Positions 1 through 6,527 of a DNA stretch of 24,749 nt are shown piece by piece. The stretch lies in IMG/VR virus record IMGVR_UViG_3300008218_000048, positions 1 through 24,749 of that record, one strand, 5' to 3'. This DNA comes from a virus. Position 1 is the first letter of the stretch. Every line of letters starts with the position of its first letter. The notes beneath the pieces are model-generated. The model saw only the letters and a list, made by a program, of their open reading frames with translations. It did no database searches and was not told where the DNA came from. The translations under genes were made by a program, and so were the position numbers.

Positions 1-115
1 GCTTTTTACCACGTCTTACAATTGCTTTCCCAGCAATTACCGGCTTGAATGCTGGTTCTTTCCCCTTTTCCGTGGGAACGCGTACCGTCATCTCCGTGAG
101 ATTAACCTTTTTCAT
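1..115 (-). CDS. hypothetical protein, C-terminus cut by the window edge
   Basis: An open frame starts at the ATG at 113-115 and runs off the left edge without a stop; 38 residues are visible (MKKVNLTEMTVRVPTEKG and onward). The visible part is basic and contains a KPVIAGKAIVRRGKK-like stretch. Its start overlaps the stop of the upstream 88-residue gene as ATGA (112-115), the coupling style used throughout this phage, which supports it as a real gene. I do not recognise a family and cannot infer a function from so short a fragment. Confidence 0.6.
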   Translation of the reverse strand, partial: MKKVNLTEMTVRVPTEKGKEPAFKPVIAGKAIVRRGKK

Positions 116-378
116 TTATCAACTCCAAGTTTTGCATAAACGCCTACTGCTAATATTACCAGTATTGCTGTTGTAATCATACGAACAACTGTCTGGCCCA
201 TCGTTTTTTTTGCCCCCCTCCATGCATCAAGTAAATTACGAAGCTCTCGCACGTCTTGACCGGCATTTTTATCTGACAATCCTATTTCCTTTAGTGCGGC
301 TCTAGCACCTTTAGCGGTCGCCTCTTCGACTAATTTTCGAAGACCTTCGTCAGTTAGATGGATTACTTTATTGTCCAT
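112..378 (-). CDS. small membrane-anchored phage protein, resembles DUF6127
   Basis: This 88-residue protein has a soluble N-terminal part (LTDEGLRKLVEEA, then a charged helical region with ELRNLLDAWRGAKKT around residues 46-60). One hydrophobic segment follows at about residues 63-82, with a short basic tail. The pattern RDLxDLLDAWR...KT...VVRxxTTAxL looks like DUF6127, a family I know from alphaproteobacteria and their phages; that match is from memory. A single C-terminal membrane span at the end of the late operon would fit a lysis-associated or membrane-tethering role, but this is inference. A run of eight T (204-211, A8 on the coding strand) lies in the KK codons. Confidence 0.7.
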   Translation of the reverse strand: MDNKVIHLTDEGLRKLVEEATAKGARAALKEIGLSDKNAGQDVRELRNLLDAWRGAKKTMGQTVVRMITTAILVILAVGVYAKLGVDK

Positions 379-417
379 GTGAAGATTTTAGTTCAGGTTA
401 TTTATCCCTGTCGTCCA

Positions 418-1614
418 TCATAATTGCAGTACGGAATCAAAGGATTTGACTCCAAATACTTTCTCGCAGGCATGGCAATCCCAACATCTATTTTTACAGG
501 TAGAGAGTATTTTACTTAGACTACGGCCCTTTTTTGTATGCCATATAGAGTTAAGTTCGTCTTCACTATGTTGCTGAGTATGGGATAAATTAGTCCACCC
601 TTGAATTGCCCACCTATCCACTAAATATGGAGATAATTTTTTATTATATATTTCCGTAAAGGAATCTGCGTATTCAAGTGAGCGCAACAACAACCCGCTT
701 TCTAAGTCTATCTTTTCTCCACCCCTCTCAAAACCTGACCAGCACATTCTGCCATTTGGATCGACACCTTGATTCTGCCCCAATCTACCGCTGAATTTAA
801 AAACATCCACATTATCGAAGAAGCTATCCACAATTTCTCTGGTAGCCATTGATATATTAACACCCAGTCTAGGCAGCTGTTCCGAATGAGGCCATCTCCA
901 GTGAGCGCAAGTCGTGGGGAAGGTTTGCCAGTAATTGGAATTTGTCTTGGAGAGGGGCGCCTGCCATATGTCATGCTCTTGTTTGAAGGGACAGCTTGGC
1001 ATACATGACTCAGACGCAAGAAGCGATGTTTCTATATTTAGATTCTTAGTTGCCGTGCGAATTTCAGTCAGTAGATCAATATCTCTGTTAAGGGAGCGAT
1101 CTAAAAGTATAGTGTTGTAGCCTAAGGCAGCGTAATCATATACTTCCTGCGTTGTTTTCACTAAATGGTTTACTGTATTCTTCCAATTCATTTCAGGGAA
1201 TTCTGCCTGCAAAGCCCCCGTTCTCATTAGATGGGCCGAACTAATAGTGCAAATTCTTAAACCTCTTTTATAATACTGTTTTATATAACTCAGCATTTGT
1301 TTTATGACATTAAGGTCAGAGGCTAGCTCCTTCCCCATATCCATAGAATTTAATGTCAGAGATATCTCTACACCAAATTCGTCTTGTATTTTAAAGAGAT
1401 TGTCTACTTGCTTGGGAGACGCAGTGACTCCCATAACTTCGCCGTATGTTTTTTGCTGGCCGTCGTGTTCGTAGACGAATTCTGCGCCGAAATATATATC
1501 GCGTACTTCGTCTTTGTATTCCTGCTTTGAATTCTTAAATAAATTATAGAATAGGTCGTCTTCTGTATAACTATCCCAATGAGGGATAGAGAACTTTTTA
1601 TTACAGTCTAACAC
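418..1614 (-). CDS. cysteine-rich TIM-barrel-like protein, possibly U32-peptidase-like with an Fe-S cluster
   Basis: This 398-residue protein is not a structural protein by appearance. It has alternating strand/helix segments typical of a TIM barrel (FGVEISLTLNS at 80-90, GYNTILLDRSLNRDIDLL near 165-182). Conserved-looking cysteines occur in ESCMPSCPF (C204, C208), then C236, C291 and a C-terminal cluster C373, C377, C380, C383. U32 proteins such as UbiU and UbiV are barrels that bind [4Fe-4S] through scattered cysteines, so a related fold and cofactor are plausible; membership is inference. C373-x3-C377-x2-C380 also fits the radical-SAM spacing, but it lies at the C-terminus, which argues against that class. 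The start is GTG, immediately after the TAA of the upstream gene. It is the last large gene of the fibre block. Confidence 0.65.
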   Translation of the reverse strand: MLDCNKKFSIPHWDSYTEDDLFYNLFKNSKQEYKDEVRDIYFGAEFVYEHDGQQKTYGEVMGVTASPKQVDNLFKIQDEFGVEISLTLNSMDMGKELASDLNVIKQMLSYIKQYYKRGLRICTISSAHLMRTGALQAEFPEMNWKNTVNHLVKTTQEVYDYAALGYNTILLDRSLNRDIDLLTEIRTATKNLNIETSLLASESCMPSCPFKQEHDIWQAPLSKTNSNYWQTFPTTCAHWRWPHSEQLPRLGVNISMATREIVDSFFDNVDVFKFSGRLGQNQGVDPNGRMCWSGFERGGEKIDLESGLLLRSLEYADSFTEIYNKKLSPYLVDRWAIQGWTNLSHTQQHSEDELNSIWHTKKGRSLSKILSTCKNRCWDCHACEKVFGVKSFDSVLQL

Positions 1615-2010
1615 TTAATCAGGATCTAAAATTCTATCTTTATCTATTGGATCAACCGCAGCAACTTTAGGAATGTCTGATTTTACTTTATCAATGTGAT
1701 CGATGAATGTCGTAGTCCCATCACGCATGTCACGATAGATAGCGTCAAGCTGATCGCCAAAAGGACCGTAAGCAAGTTGGCGTTCAAATTTCATGGTCTC
1801 TCGTTGCCCTTCGGGTGTTGCATCATGGGCAGCTCTCTGATTAGTAAAACTACCATCGTCAGGGTTACGATTCCAAGCACCGCGTTCTACAGTGTCATCA
1901 CTGCACTCGTGCCATTCTAGGCTTGGATGAACCTCAAACCGCTCCTCGATGGTATCCACCACCTGTGCAACACGATGGTTTCGTAAAGTGTCTACAAGAA
2001 CGTGCTTCAT
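1615..2010 (-). CDS. probable tail-fibre assembly / XkdW-like small phage protein
   Basis: This 131-residue protein begins MKHVLVDTLRNHRVAQVVD and has a charged middle with a GAWNRNPDDGSFT segment. Its C-terminal part, LAYGPFGDQLDAIYRD followed by DGTTTFIDHI (about residues 79-106), is the pattern seen in small proteins that accompany phage tail fibres (XkdW and fibre-assembly relatives; YGPIGDQLDxIYxD). It directly follows the glycine-rich fibre gene with a 9-base gap, as a dedicated fibre chaperone would. No catalytic motif is visible. The assembly role is inferred from family resemblance and position. Confidence 0.7.
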   Translation of the reverse strand: MKHVLVDTLRNHRVAQVVDTIEERFEVHPSLEWHECSDDTVERGAWNRNPDDGSFTNQRAAHDATPEGQRETMKFERQLAYGPFGDQLDAIYRDMRDGTTTFIDHIDKVKSDIPKVAAVDPIDKDRILDPD

Positions 2011-2019
2011 GGCTATCTC

Positions 2020-2841
2020 CTACGCGTATTCCCAGATGATTACAAGACCGGGCTTCGTAGCTGAGCCTTGCGTATAGCCGTTGTACACACCCATGCCACC
2101 GGCCCCATAAGCGATATAAGTATGCAAGGTGGCGTCAGTGGTGTCGGGACTCCCCGGAGTACACCCACCAAAATAACTAGAACCGCCTGTCGCAGACATA
2201 TTGTTGACGGCGGAACCCCCGCCGCCTCCTACGATATTAATATCGCCTCCAGTACCATCCCCTCCAAATCCACCACGATTGGATTGGACACTACCAGCGG
2301 TGTATCCACCAGTTGCCGAGACGTAACTCCCGAAGGAGGATGTATTCCCGTTTGGTGAGCCAACAGTGACCGTAACTGAGGGAAGTAAGCTAACATCGCA
2401 AATCTTTTCTGCGTAACCTCCTGCCCCACCACCTCTTTGTCCATTTGATCCATGTGCGCCAGAACCCACTAATTGGACCCTGACTGTTGAAACACCAGCC
2501 GGTCTTGTCCAAGTTCCACTTGAAGTAAATGCTTGAACAGATTTCAATCCTCCGCCCTCTGCTGCGTCTACCCATTCAAGAGTAGAGCCACCAGCAGCAG
2601 TTGCTAAAGTTTGCCCGGCTGTGCCTGTCCCGACATCTGTTCCATCTATTCCGTCTGTGCCTCCGGCTGACATCAATTCCCAATTTGATCCGGTGGCGAA
2701 GGCGCCACCAGATGTATGAGCGAGGATGCACATATATGTGCTGCCACCGTTCTGAACCATGTCGTCTACAACGTAAGCAGTAGTCGCGGCCCATGCCCCT
2801 TTCCAAACTGTTCTGACTCTGCCTAAATTGATAGTAGTCAT
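2020..2841 (-). CDS. glycine-rich tail fibre / adhesin
   Basis: This is a 273-residue fibre in three parts. Residues 1-60 resemble a small carbohydrate-binding-like module (WKGAWAATTAYVVDDMVQ, then SGGAFATGSNWELMS). Residues 61-95 are a short collagen-like linker (GTDGIDGTDVGTG). From about residue 100 there is a beta-rich entry SSGTWTRPAGVSTVRVQLVG, then a glycine-rich region with runs such as GGGAGGYAEK and VGGGGGSA, ending KPGLVIIWEYA. Glycine-rich domains of this type form receptor-binding tips in phage adhesins, so a host-recognition role at the end of a fibre is likely. It is followed by the small assembly-like gene at 1615-2010. Confidence 0.8.
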   Translation of the reverse strand: MTTINLGRVRTVWKGAWAATTAYVVDDMVQNGGSTYMCILAHTSGGAFATGSNWELMSAGGTDGIDGTDVGTGTAGQTLATAAGGSTLEWVDAAEGGGLKSVQAFTSSGTWTRPAGVSTVRVQLVGSGAHGSNGQRGGGAGGYAEKICDVSLLPSVTVTVGSPNGNTSSFGSYVSATGGYTAGSVQSNRGGFGGDGTGGDINIVGGGGGSAVNNMSATGGSSYFGGCTPGSPDTTDATLHTYIAYGAGGMGVYNGYTQGSATKPGLVIIWEYA

Positions 2842-2856
2842 CTCTTGTTCCTTTCC

Positions 2857-3087
2857 TTAGTAAGTAACTACTAAGTCGCCGTTACTGTCTATTGAATACG
2901 TCTGATTGGGAGATCCAACGATGACCATGTCATAAGGATCGAACCCAGAAGCAGCCGCGCCTGCGCGGAGATCATCTGTAATATCGTATGCCAGATCGTT
3001 GCCCTTGTACCAAAGTAGGTTGCCGCTAACGACCCTGAAAGCATGGTATATATTGTTAACGACCTTGGCATTGCCTATATACCCCAT
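2857..3087 (-). CDS. hypothetical small protein in the fibre operon
   Basis: The gene encodes 76 residues beginning MGYIGNAKVVNNIYHAFR and ending GDLVVTY. It is mostly short beta-prone segments with a FDPYDMVIVG stretch; no signal peptide, membrane span or cysteine motif is visible. The stop of the preceding gene and this start interlock as TAATG at 3085-3089, so the two are probably translationally coupled. Small beta-rich proteins in this position are usually virion accessory proteins; that is inference from context. I do not recognise the family. Confidence 0.6.
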   Translation of the reverse strand: MGYIGNAKVVNNIYHAFRVVSGNLLWYKGNDLAYDITDDLRAGAAASGFDPYDMVIVGSPNQTYSIDSNGDLVVTY

Positions 3088-3425
3088 TAAGTAATCTCCA
3101 TCACGCTCAAAGCTACGTCAAGCGCAGCGGTGACAGACGCAAGCGCTTTTACGATGTCTCCTGTCTCAAGCACTACTTTCCCCTCAATAGCTTCAAGCGT
3201 CCCGCCAGTAGGAATAGATACACTTTTGATTATGTAGACGTCGTCCGCGTTCTCGCCTGCGCTAGACGCGGTGACAATCTGTACGTCTACGGTAATTGCA
3301 GACGCAGATTTATTTGCCATCATGGCGCCAATCATAACTGCGGTTGTCGCCGCTGGTACTGTGTAGACTGTCTCAAGGGAAGTTCCTACACTAGCCCCGG
3401 TTTTTAGTTTGAAAGTATTCGCCAT
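3087..3425 (-). CDS. beta-rich phage structural accessory protein
   Basis: This 112-residue protein begins MANTFKLKTGASVGTSLETVYTVPA. Regular beta-strand patterning continues through TTAVMIGAMMANKSASAITVDVQIV (about 28-52) and LEAIEGKVVLETGDIVKALA to the end. The layout (a short tag, YTVPAATTAVMIG, then NKSASAITVDVQIV) is a common small virion protein type in marine phages, probably an immunoglobulin-like or jelly-roll beta sandwich. It carries no catalytic residues. It sits between the fibre-module genes upstream and the 76-residue gene it overlaps by one base. Exact position in the virion is unknown. Confidence 0.65.
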   Translation of the reverse strand: MANTFKLKTGASVGTSLETVYTVPAATTAVMIGAMMANKSASAITVDVQIVTASSAGENADDVYIIKSVSIPTGGTLEAIEGKVVLETGDIVKALASVTAALDVALSVMEIT

Positions 3426-3428
3426 TGG

Positions 3429-3512
3429 CTAGGCCCCCTTCGGGAATCTCATTTTAATTTCAGCGGCCAGATTAGGGACTCCTGTCCCCGCGCCTTGAAT
3501 TGTGCTTGTCAT
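3429..3512 (-). CDS. 27-residue peptide, possible relic of fibre-module recombination
   Basis: The ATG at 3510-3512 opens a 27-codon frame ending in TAG at 3429-3431, four bases before the next start codon. The peptide is MTSTIQGAGTGVPNLAA then EIKMRFPKGA. The first half matches the GKGTGVPNLSANFK segment near the N-terminus of the 258-residue fibre protein (4010-4786). The last residues match the C-terminal EIKTRFPKD of the 84-residue gene (3748-4002). It therefore looks like a stump joining pieces of two neighbouring gene types, either a deletion remnant or a minimal coupling peptide. Expression is uncertain. Confidence 0.5.
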   Translation of the reverse strand: MTSTIQGAGTGVPNLAAEIKMRFPKGA

Positions 3513-3516
3513 CCAA

Positions 3517-3744
3517 TTATCCTAGCGCAATGGCCATTGCTGTGGCATCGTCTATGGTCGCAATATTTCTGAAGACGAGATTTGCCGACCCGTCTGTCAC
3601 AAGTCCTTGTCCATCTGCCCCATCTCCATTAGGAAAGAGTAGGTTGCTTATCCCTATTTTCACTCTCCCCGTTCCACGTCCCCTGATTTCCAGATTGGTG
3701 TCATCTGTACTCGCTTCTACGATATTTGCTCTCAGGGTCGACAT
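3517..3744 (-). CDS. short tail-fibre N-terminal module protein
   Basis: The gene encodes 75 residues: MSTLRANIVEAS, then GRGTGRVKIG, LFPNGDGADGQGLVTDG and a short tail IDDATAMAIALG. The first 58 residues align without gaps to the N-terminus of the 167-residue gene at 6528-7031, which has MSTLRADLVQAS, KGKGNQKVKIG, FPDVDGTVGQALVTDANG. The protein stops where the other continues into a distal region, so this is either a natural stand-alone attachment module or a truncated fibre. The downstream gene begins four bases after its TAA. A structural role is likely from the shared module. Confidence 0.65.
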   Translation of the reverse strand: MSTLRANIVEASTDDTNLEIRGRGTGRVKIGISNLLFPNGDGADGQGLVTDGSANLVFRNIATIDDATAMAIALG

Positions 3745-3747
3745 GTC

Positions 3748-4002
3748 CTAATCCTTTGGAAATCTGGTTTTAATCTCTAACCTTTTCTCGGCATGTGTAC
3801 CGGCAGGAATTTCACCAGCATTTTCCTGAAAAAATAAGGGATCTGACTCGCTTACGTATGCAGCTCGCCTTTGCGCGATTGCTTCCGCTGCCCTAAGAGC
3901 AGGAGCCGCTGCCTTTGACGCCTCTATATCAGCTTCGTAGGCCGCTTCCTCTGCCGGGGTGAAAGCTATCTGCACCCCATCAGTATTGTGATATCGTGTC
4001 AT
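3748..4002 (-). CDS. probable small tail-fibre assembly-type protein
   Basis: This 84-residue protein begins MTRYHNTDGVQIAFTPAEEAAYEAD. An alanine-rich helix follows (about 27-48), then AYVSESDPLFFQENAGEIPAGT and a basic end LEIKTRFPKD. The pattern Y-x-E-S/A-DPLFF plus a terminal EIKxRFP is one I associate with small phage proteins encoded beside tail fibres, thought to assist fibre assembly. It lies directly after the 258-residue fibre gene (7-base gap), consistent with a fibre/chaperone pair. The assignment is by resemblance and location only. Confidence 0.65.
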   Translation of the reverse strand: MTRYHNTDGVQIAFTPAEEAAYEADIEASKAAAPALRAAEAIAQRRAAYVSESDPLFFQENAGEIPAGTHAEKRLEIKTRFPKD

Positions 4003-4009
4003 ACTTCAC

Positions 4010-4786
4010 CTATGCCTTTTTCCAGCCATACATTCTAATACTCCCACCAGCAGCAAAATTCTGCCCGTTCCAGTAGAATCGAACAGCGTCTACTACATCC
4101 AAATCAAGCCTATGGTACTCACCCCCTCCTAGATAACGGGCGCCAGCACTGGTCTGAGCAGTCATTTTCCAATCAAACATAGTAAAGGTATTTGCATCAC
4201 CCGCTCCCCAGACTCTAACATAGCCACTAAACCCAGAGTTTGTGCCGGTATGTGTAGTTGTAAAGCCACCAAACCACTCTACATAACTTTCGTCGTTGTA
4301 CCCCTGTTGAAATCCCCTAGCGCTGGTGGGGTGGTAATATTTGTGTTTCCCGTAGTTTTGTGTCCCTGTGTCATAGGTCGAACCGCCATCGCTGCTGCTA
4401 AGAAATCTAAATCTTTGCTCACTGCCCGGGCCTGATCCGCTTGGCTGGACATTCGTCAGGGCAAATTCATAATGGTCATACAAGGATGAATCGAAACCTG
4501 TGAAATTCATATTTGTAGTAGACGCGCCTGATGGCTCGATGGTTTGTATAAGAGTGGTTGCGCCACCCGCAGCCGCCTGAAATGTCGGGGGAGTTGATGC
4601 ACCTGTAGACGTAATAACTTGCCCGGATGTTCCCCCTCCTCTAATAGACGTTAGAGGGACACCAGCTGTGCCACCAACTTTAAAATTAGCGCTTAAATTG
4701 GGAACGCCGGTGCCTTTTCCACTGACAATCAGATCAGTATTTGTCCCAGATAATGGAGTTATTTCATCAACTAGAATTTTCGACAA
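4010..4786 (-). CDS. tail fibre protein with a C-terminal beta-sandwich domain
   Basis: This 258-residue protein has an N-terminal module MSKILVDEITPLSGTNTDL followed by GKGTGVPNLSANFK, related in style to the MSTLRA modules of neighbouring genes. A linker with GTSGQVITSTGASTPPTFQ (about 53-71) follows. The C-terminal domain starts at about residue 78 (TTLIQTIEPSGASTTNMNFT), has a YDHYEFALTNVQPS strand, many aromatic residues and a final IRMYGWKKA. This C-terminal type is widespread in phage tail fibres and is likely the exposed tip. The small gene at 3748-4002 follows it. The receptor cannot be predicted. Confidence 0.75.
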   Translation of the reverse strand: MSKILVDEITPLSGTNTDLIVSGKGTGVPNLSANFKVGGTAGVPLTSIRGGGTSGQVITSTGASTPPTFQAAAGGATTLIQTIEPSGASTTNMNFTGFDSSLYDHYEFALTNVQPSGSGPGSEQRFRFLSSSDGGSTYDTGTQNYGKHKYYHPTSARGFQQGYNDESYVEWFGGFTTTHTGTNSGFSGYVRVWGAGDANTFTMFDWKMTAQTSAGARYLGGGEYHRLDLDVVDAVRFYWNGQNFAAGGSIRMYGWKKA

Positions 4787-4799
4787 TGGCTCTACTCCT

Positions 4800-5237
4800 T
4801 TATGACCCCGGCTTTTCGGGCCAAACCGGATTATCTGGTTGGGCCGTAGCTGAAGGTAAATCTCTCAAAGCTCTTCGCCAAGCCGCCCACTCTTCTTTTT
4901 CTACATTTGAGAGTGGGCTGTCATTAGCCTGCGTCCAGTCACTTTGATGTAATTCATGGTCCCTTGTCGTCCTTAAATCACGCCAATCAGCAGTAATTTC
5001 CTCAGGAGTTTTGGGACGAACACGCTGCACAATGACTACACGGTCTTCTTCGATGTTAATTTGGTCCGTGTCTCTTGTTTGCCCCGGTGCAGAGATAGTC
5101 TCAGTTACAACAACAGGAAGCCATCCCCATCGCTTTAACTCTTCATCAGTGGCAAGGTGCAAGCCGCTGATGTTGCGCCATGATTTAGGCAGCGGGCCAA
5201 TATTACTTACTTGGCCGTTTTCGATCTGGGCATACAT
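4800..5237 (-). CDS. phage tail assembly chaperone-like protein
   Basis: This 145-residue protein begins MYAQIENGQVSNIGPLPKSWRNISG and continues with a DEELKRWGWLPVV segment. Its C-terminal half is R-x2-RDHELHQSDWTQANDSPL followed by KEEWAAWRRALRDLP (about residues 89-130). The SDWTQxxD...W-x2-WRxALRDLP signature is characteristic of the phage tail assembly chaperone family (PF16778 type). Such proteins help fold or attach fibre proteins and are usually encoded beside them, as here between the lectin-like gene (5249-6019) and the 258-residue fibre gene. The match is from motif recognition. Confidence 0.82.
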   Translation of the reverse strand: MYAQIENGQVSNIGPLPKSWRNISGLHLATDEELKRWGWLPVVVTETISAPGQTRDTDQINIEEDRVVIVQRVRPKTPEEITADWRDLRTTRDHELHQSDWTQANDSPLSNVEKEEWAAWRRALRDLPSATAQPDNPVWPEKPGS

Positions 5238-5248
5238 TTAATTTTCCC

Positions 5249-6019
5249 CTACCATGTTAAGCCATAAGAATTAGCAATGTAATTTTTCGTTTGGGTTCGT
5301 ATGGGATCAGTGTTAGCGGAATAGAGAAGAACCTCTGCTATTTCGCCCCTGAAATACTGACCGGGATACTGAGAGCCACCGATTAAAGGAGACTGATTCT
5401 GATCTCCAGTATTCCAAGAAAGACTCTGTGAAACCGTAGTCAGCCCCGTTGTTTCCATTGTCGTGATTCCTGTGGAATTATTTCGATACACAAGGGTCGA
5501 ATATGTCGTGCCTACTACATGACCGGATTGCTGTAGTGTATTGTTACCAAAAGACATGTGCGTTGCGCTACCCGGACCAACCCAGTAATACCCCTGCTGA
5601 CCTCCCCATATCTCTGCATAAGAATAGTTATTACCTGTTGTGGCAGTCCTGAAAACCACGAATATCATTGCAGTATCGTAATTTCCGCCAAAGAACTCCT
5701 TGCTCCACGGCGCTGAGGTAGTGAAAGGGCCTGAGGCGAATTTAAAATTAAAGCTGCCGGTATTCGGGAACGTAATACTGGGGTGGTCATTAAAATTAGA
5801 ATCTGAGGCATTTAGTGTTGGCTTATAATTAGTATCTTGTGGAACACGGTGTCTCCCGTTTCCACTCTTATCAGTCCACTGCGAAATATCGCCTGCCGAT
5901 TCAACTACCTCATCTGCCCTAAACCACCCCCCCAGAAAACTGGAATGAGGCTCCCCTACATAATCTGGAGGACCAGAGTTACCAGCAGCAGCCATCATTC
6001 CCTTTTTATAGCTAGTCAA
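5249..6019 (-). CDS. concanavalin A/LamG-like lectin-domain fibre protein
   Basis: This 256-residue protein has a short N-terminal tag MTSYKKGMMAAAGNSG, followed from about residue 30 by a single beta-jelly-roll domain. Visible landmarks are GWFRADEVV, GDISQWTDKSGNGRH (about 43-57), a central FVVFRTATTG strand, GTTYSTLVYRNNSTG, and the terminal pattern RGEIAEVLLYSANTDPIRTQ then NYIANSYGLTW. These are classic landmarks of LamG/concanavalin A-like domains, including the closing IAEVLLY...YIAxxYGL. The protein probably binds a surface glycan as part of the adsorption apparatus. The following gene encodes the assembly chaperone-like protein. Confidence 0.78.
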   Translation of the reverse strand: MTSYKKGMMAAAGNSGPPDYVGEPHSSFLGGWFRADEVVESAGDISQWTDKSGNGRHRVPQDTNYKPTLNASDSNFNDHPSITFPNTGSFNFKFASGPFTTSAPWSKEFFGGNYDTAMIFVVFRTATTGNNYSYAEIWGGQQGYYWVGPGSATHMSFGNNTLQQSGHVVGTTYSTLVYRNNSTGITTMETTGLTTVSQSLSWNTGDQNQSPLIGGSQYPGQYFRGEIAEVLLYSANTDPIRTQTKNYIANSYGLTW

Positions 6020-6028
6020 TGATCGTTC

Positions 6029-6517
6029 CTAACTAGAATCAAGGCTGGAAGCCATGCCATGCCAGACAGTCCCGGCATCGTGGGTTACAAAAACCAGCAA
6101 GTCTATTCCCGCTGCTGTGAGTGTCGGCGCCGTTCCCCCCGGCCAACGTGTTCCCGCTGGCCAGTTTATTGTTTGTGATCCCGCGTTCGTCAGGATAAGA
6201 GAGAACCCACAAAGCTCATCTGCCCCTGTGGGGTTCGAAAATGTAAAGGTGGTTGTGCTTGTGTCTATCGTCGCACTTACGCTGTTACCAAGTTTTAGAT
6301 CTATGTCTTGAGTGCCGCCGCCTACCGAGCCGATTGCGTTGGTAACTTCACCGTAGTCCAGTAAATTTACTTGCTGAAAAGTATTGTCGCCCGCGTCCAC
6401 AGCCCCAGCAAATGTTGTTGCGCTCGATACTGCGACACCGCCCGTCCCTGCTCCCGATAATGTAAGTGTGCTATTGGTAGTCCGGGCAGTGACATTATCA
6501 GCTTTTAAAGTAGACAA
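6029..6517 (-). CDS. tail fibre protein, MSTL-module paralogue
   Basis: This 162-residue protein has an N-terminal module MSTLKADNVTARTTNSTL then SGAGTGGVAVSSATTFAGAV, related to the N-terminal modules at 3517-3744 and 6528-7031. The rest is a beta domain: LLDYGEVTNAIGSVGGGTQDI, TTTFTFSNPTGADELCGFSLI, and TNAGSQTINWPAGTRWPGG (about 109-127), ending GTVWHGMASSLDSS. The SFxLxLTNxGSQTxxWPAxxxWPGGxAPTLTxxGxD pattern recurs in phage fibre and appendage proteins. A virion adsorption or collar role is likely. It sits between two other fibre genes with roughly 10-base gaps. Confidence 0.72.
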   Translation of the reverse strand: MSTLKADNVTARTTNSTLTLSGAGTGGVAVSSATTFAGAVDAGDNTFQQVNLLDYGEVTNAIGSVGGGTQDIDLKLGNSVSATIDTSTTTFTFSNPTGADELCGFSLILTNAGSQTINWPAGTRWPGGTAPTLTAAGIDLLVFVTHDAGTVWHGMASSLDSS

Positions 6518-6527
6518 TTTACTTCTC

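Noticed and set aside
418-1614. Radical-SAM enzyme call for the Cys-rich protein
   Set aside because: A CX3CX2C exists (373-380) but at the extreme C-terminus rather than after the first barrel strand, and no SAM-binding GGE-like motif was seen.
2692-2709. 7-bp inverted repeat GGTGGCG/CGCCACC in the Gly-rich fibre
   Set aside because: Several 7-bp stems are expected by chance in a window this long, and Gly/Ala codons favour them.
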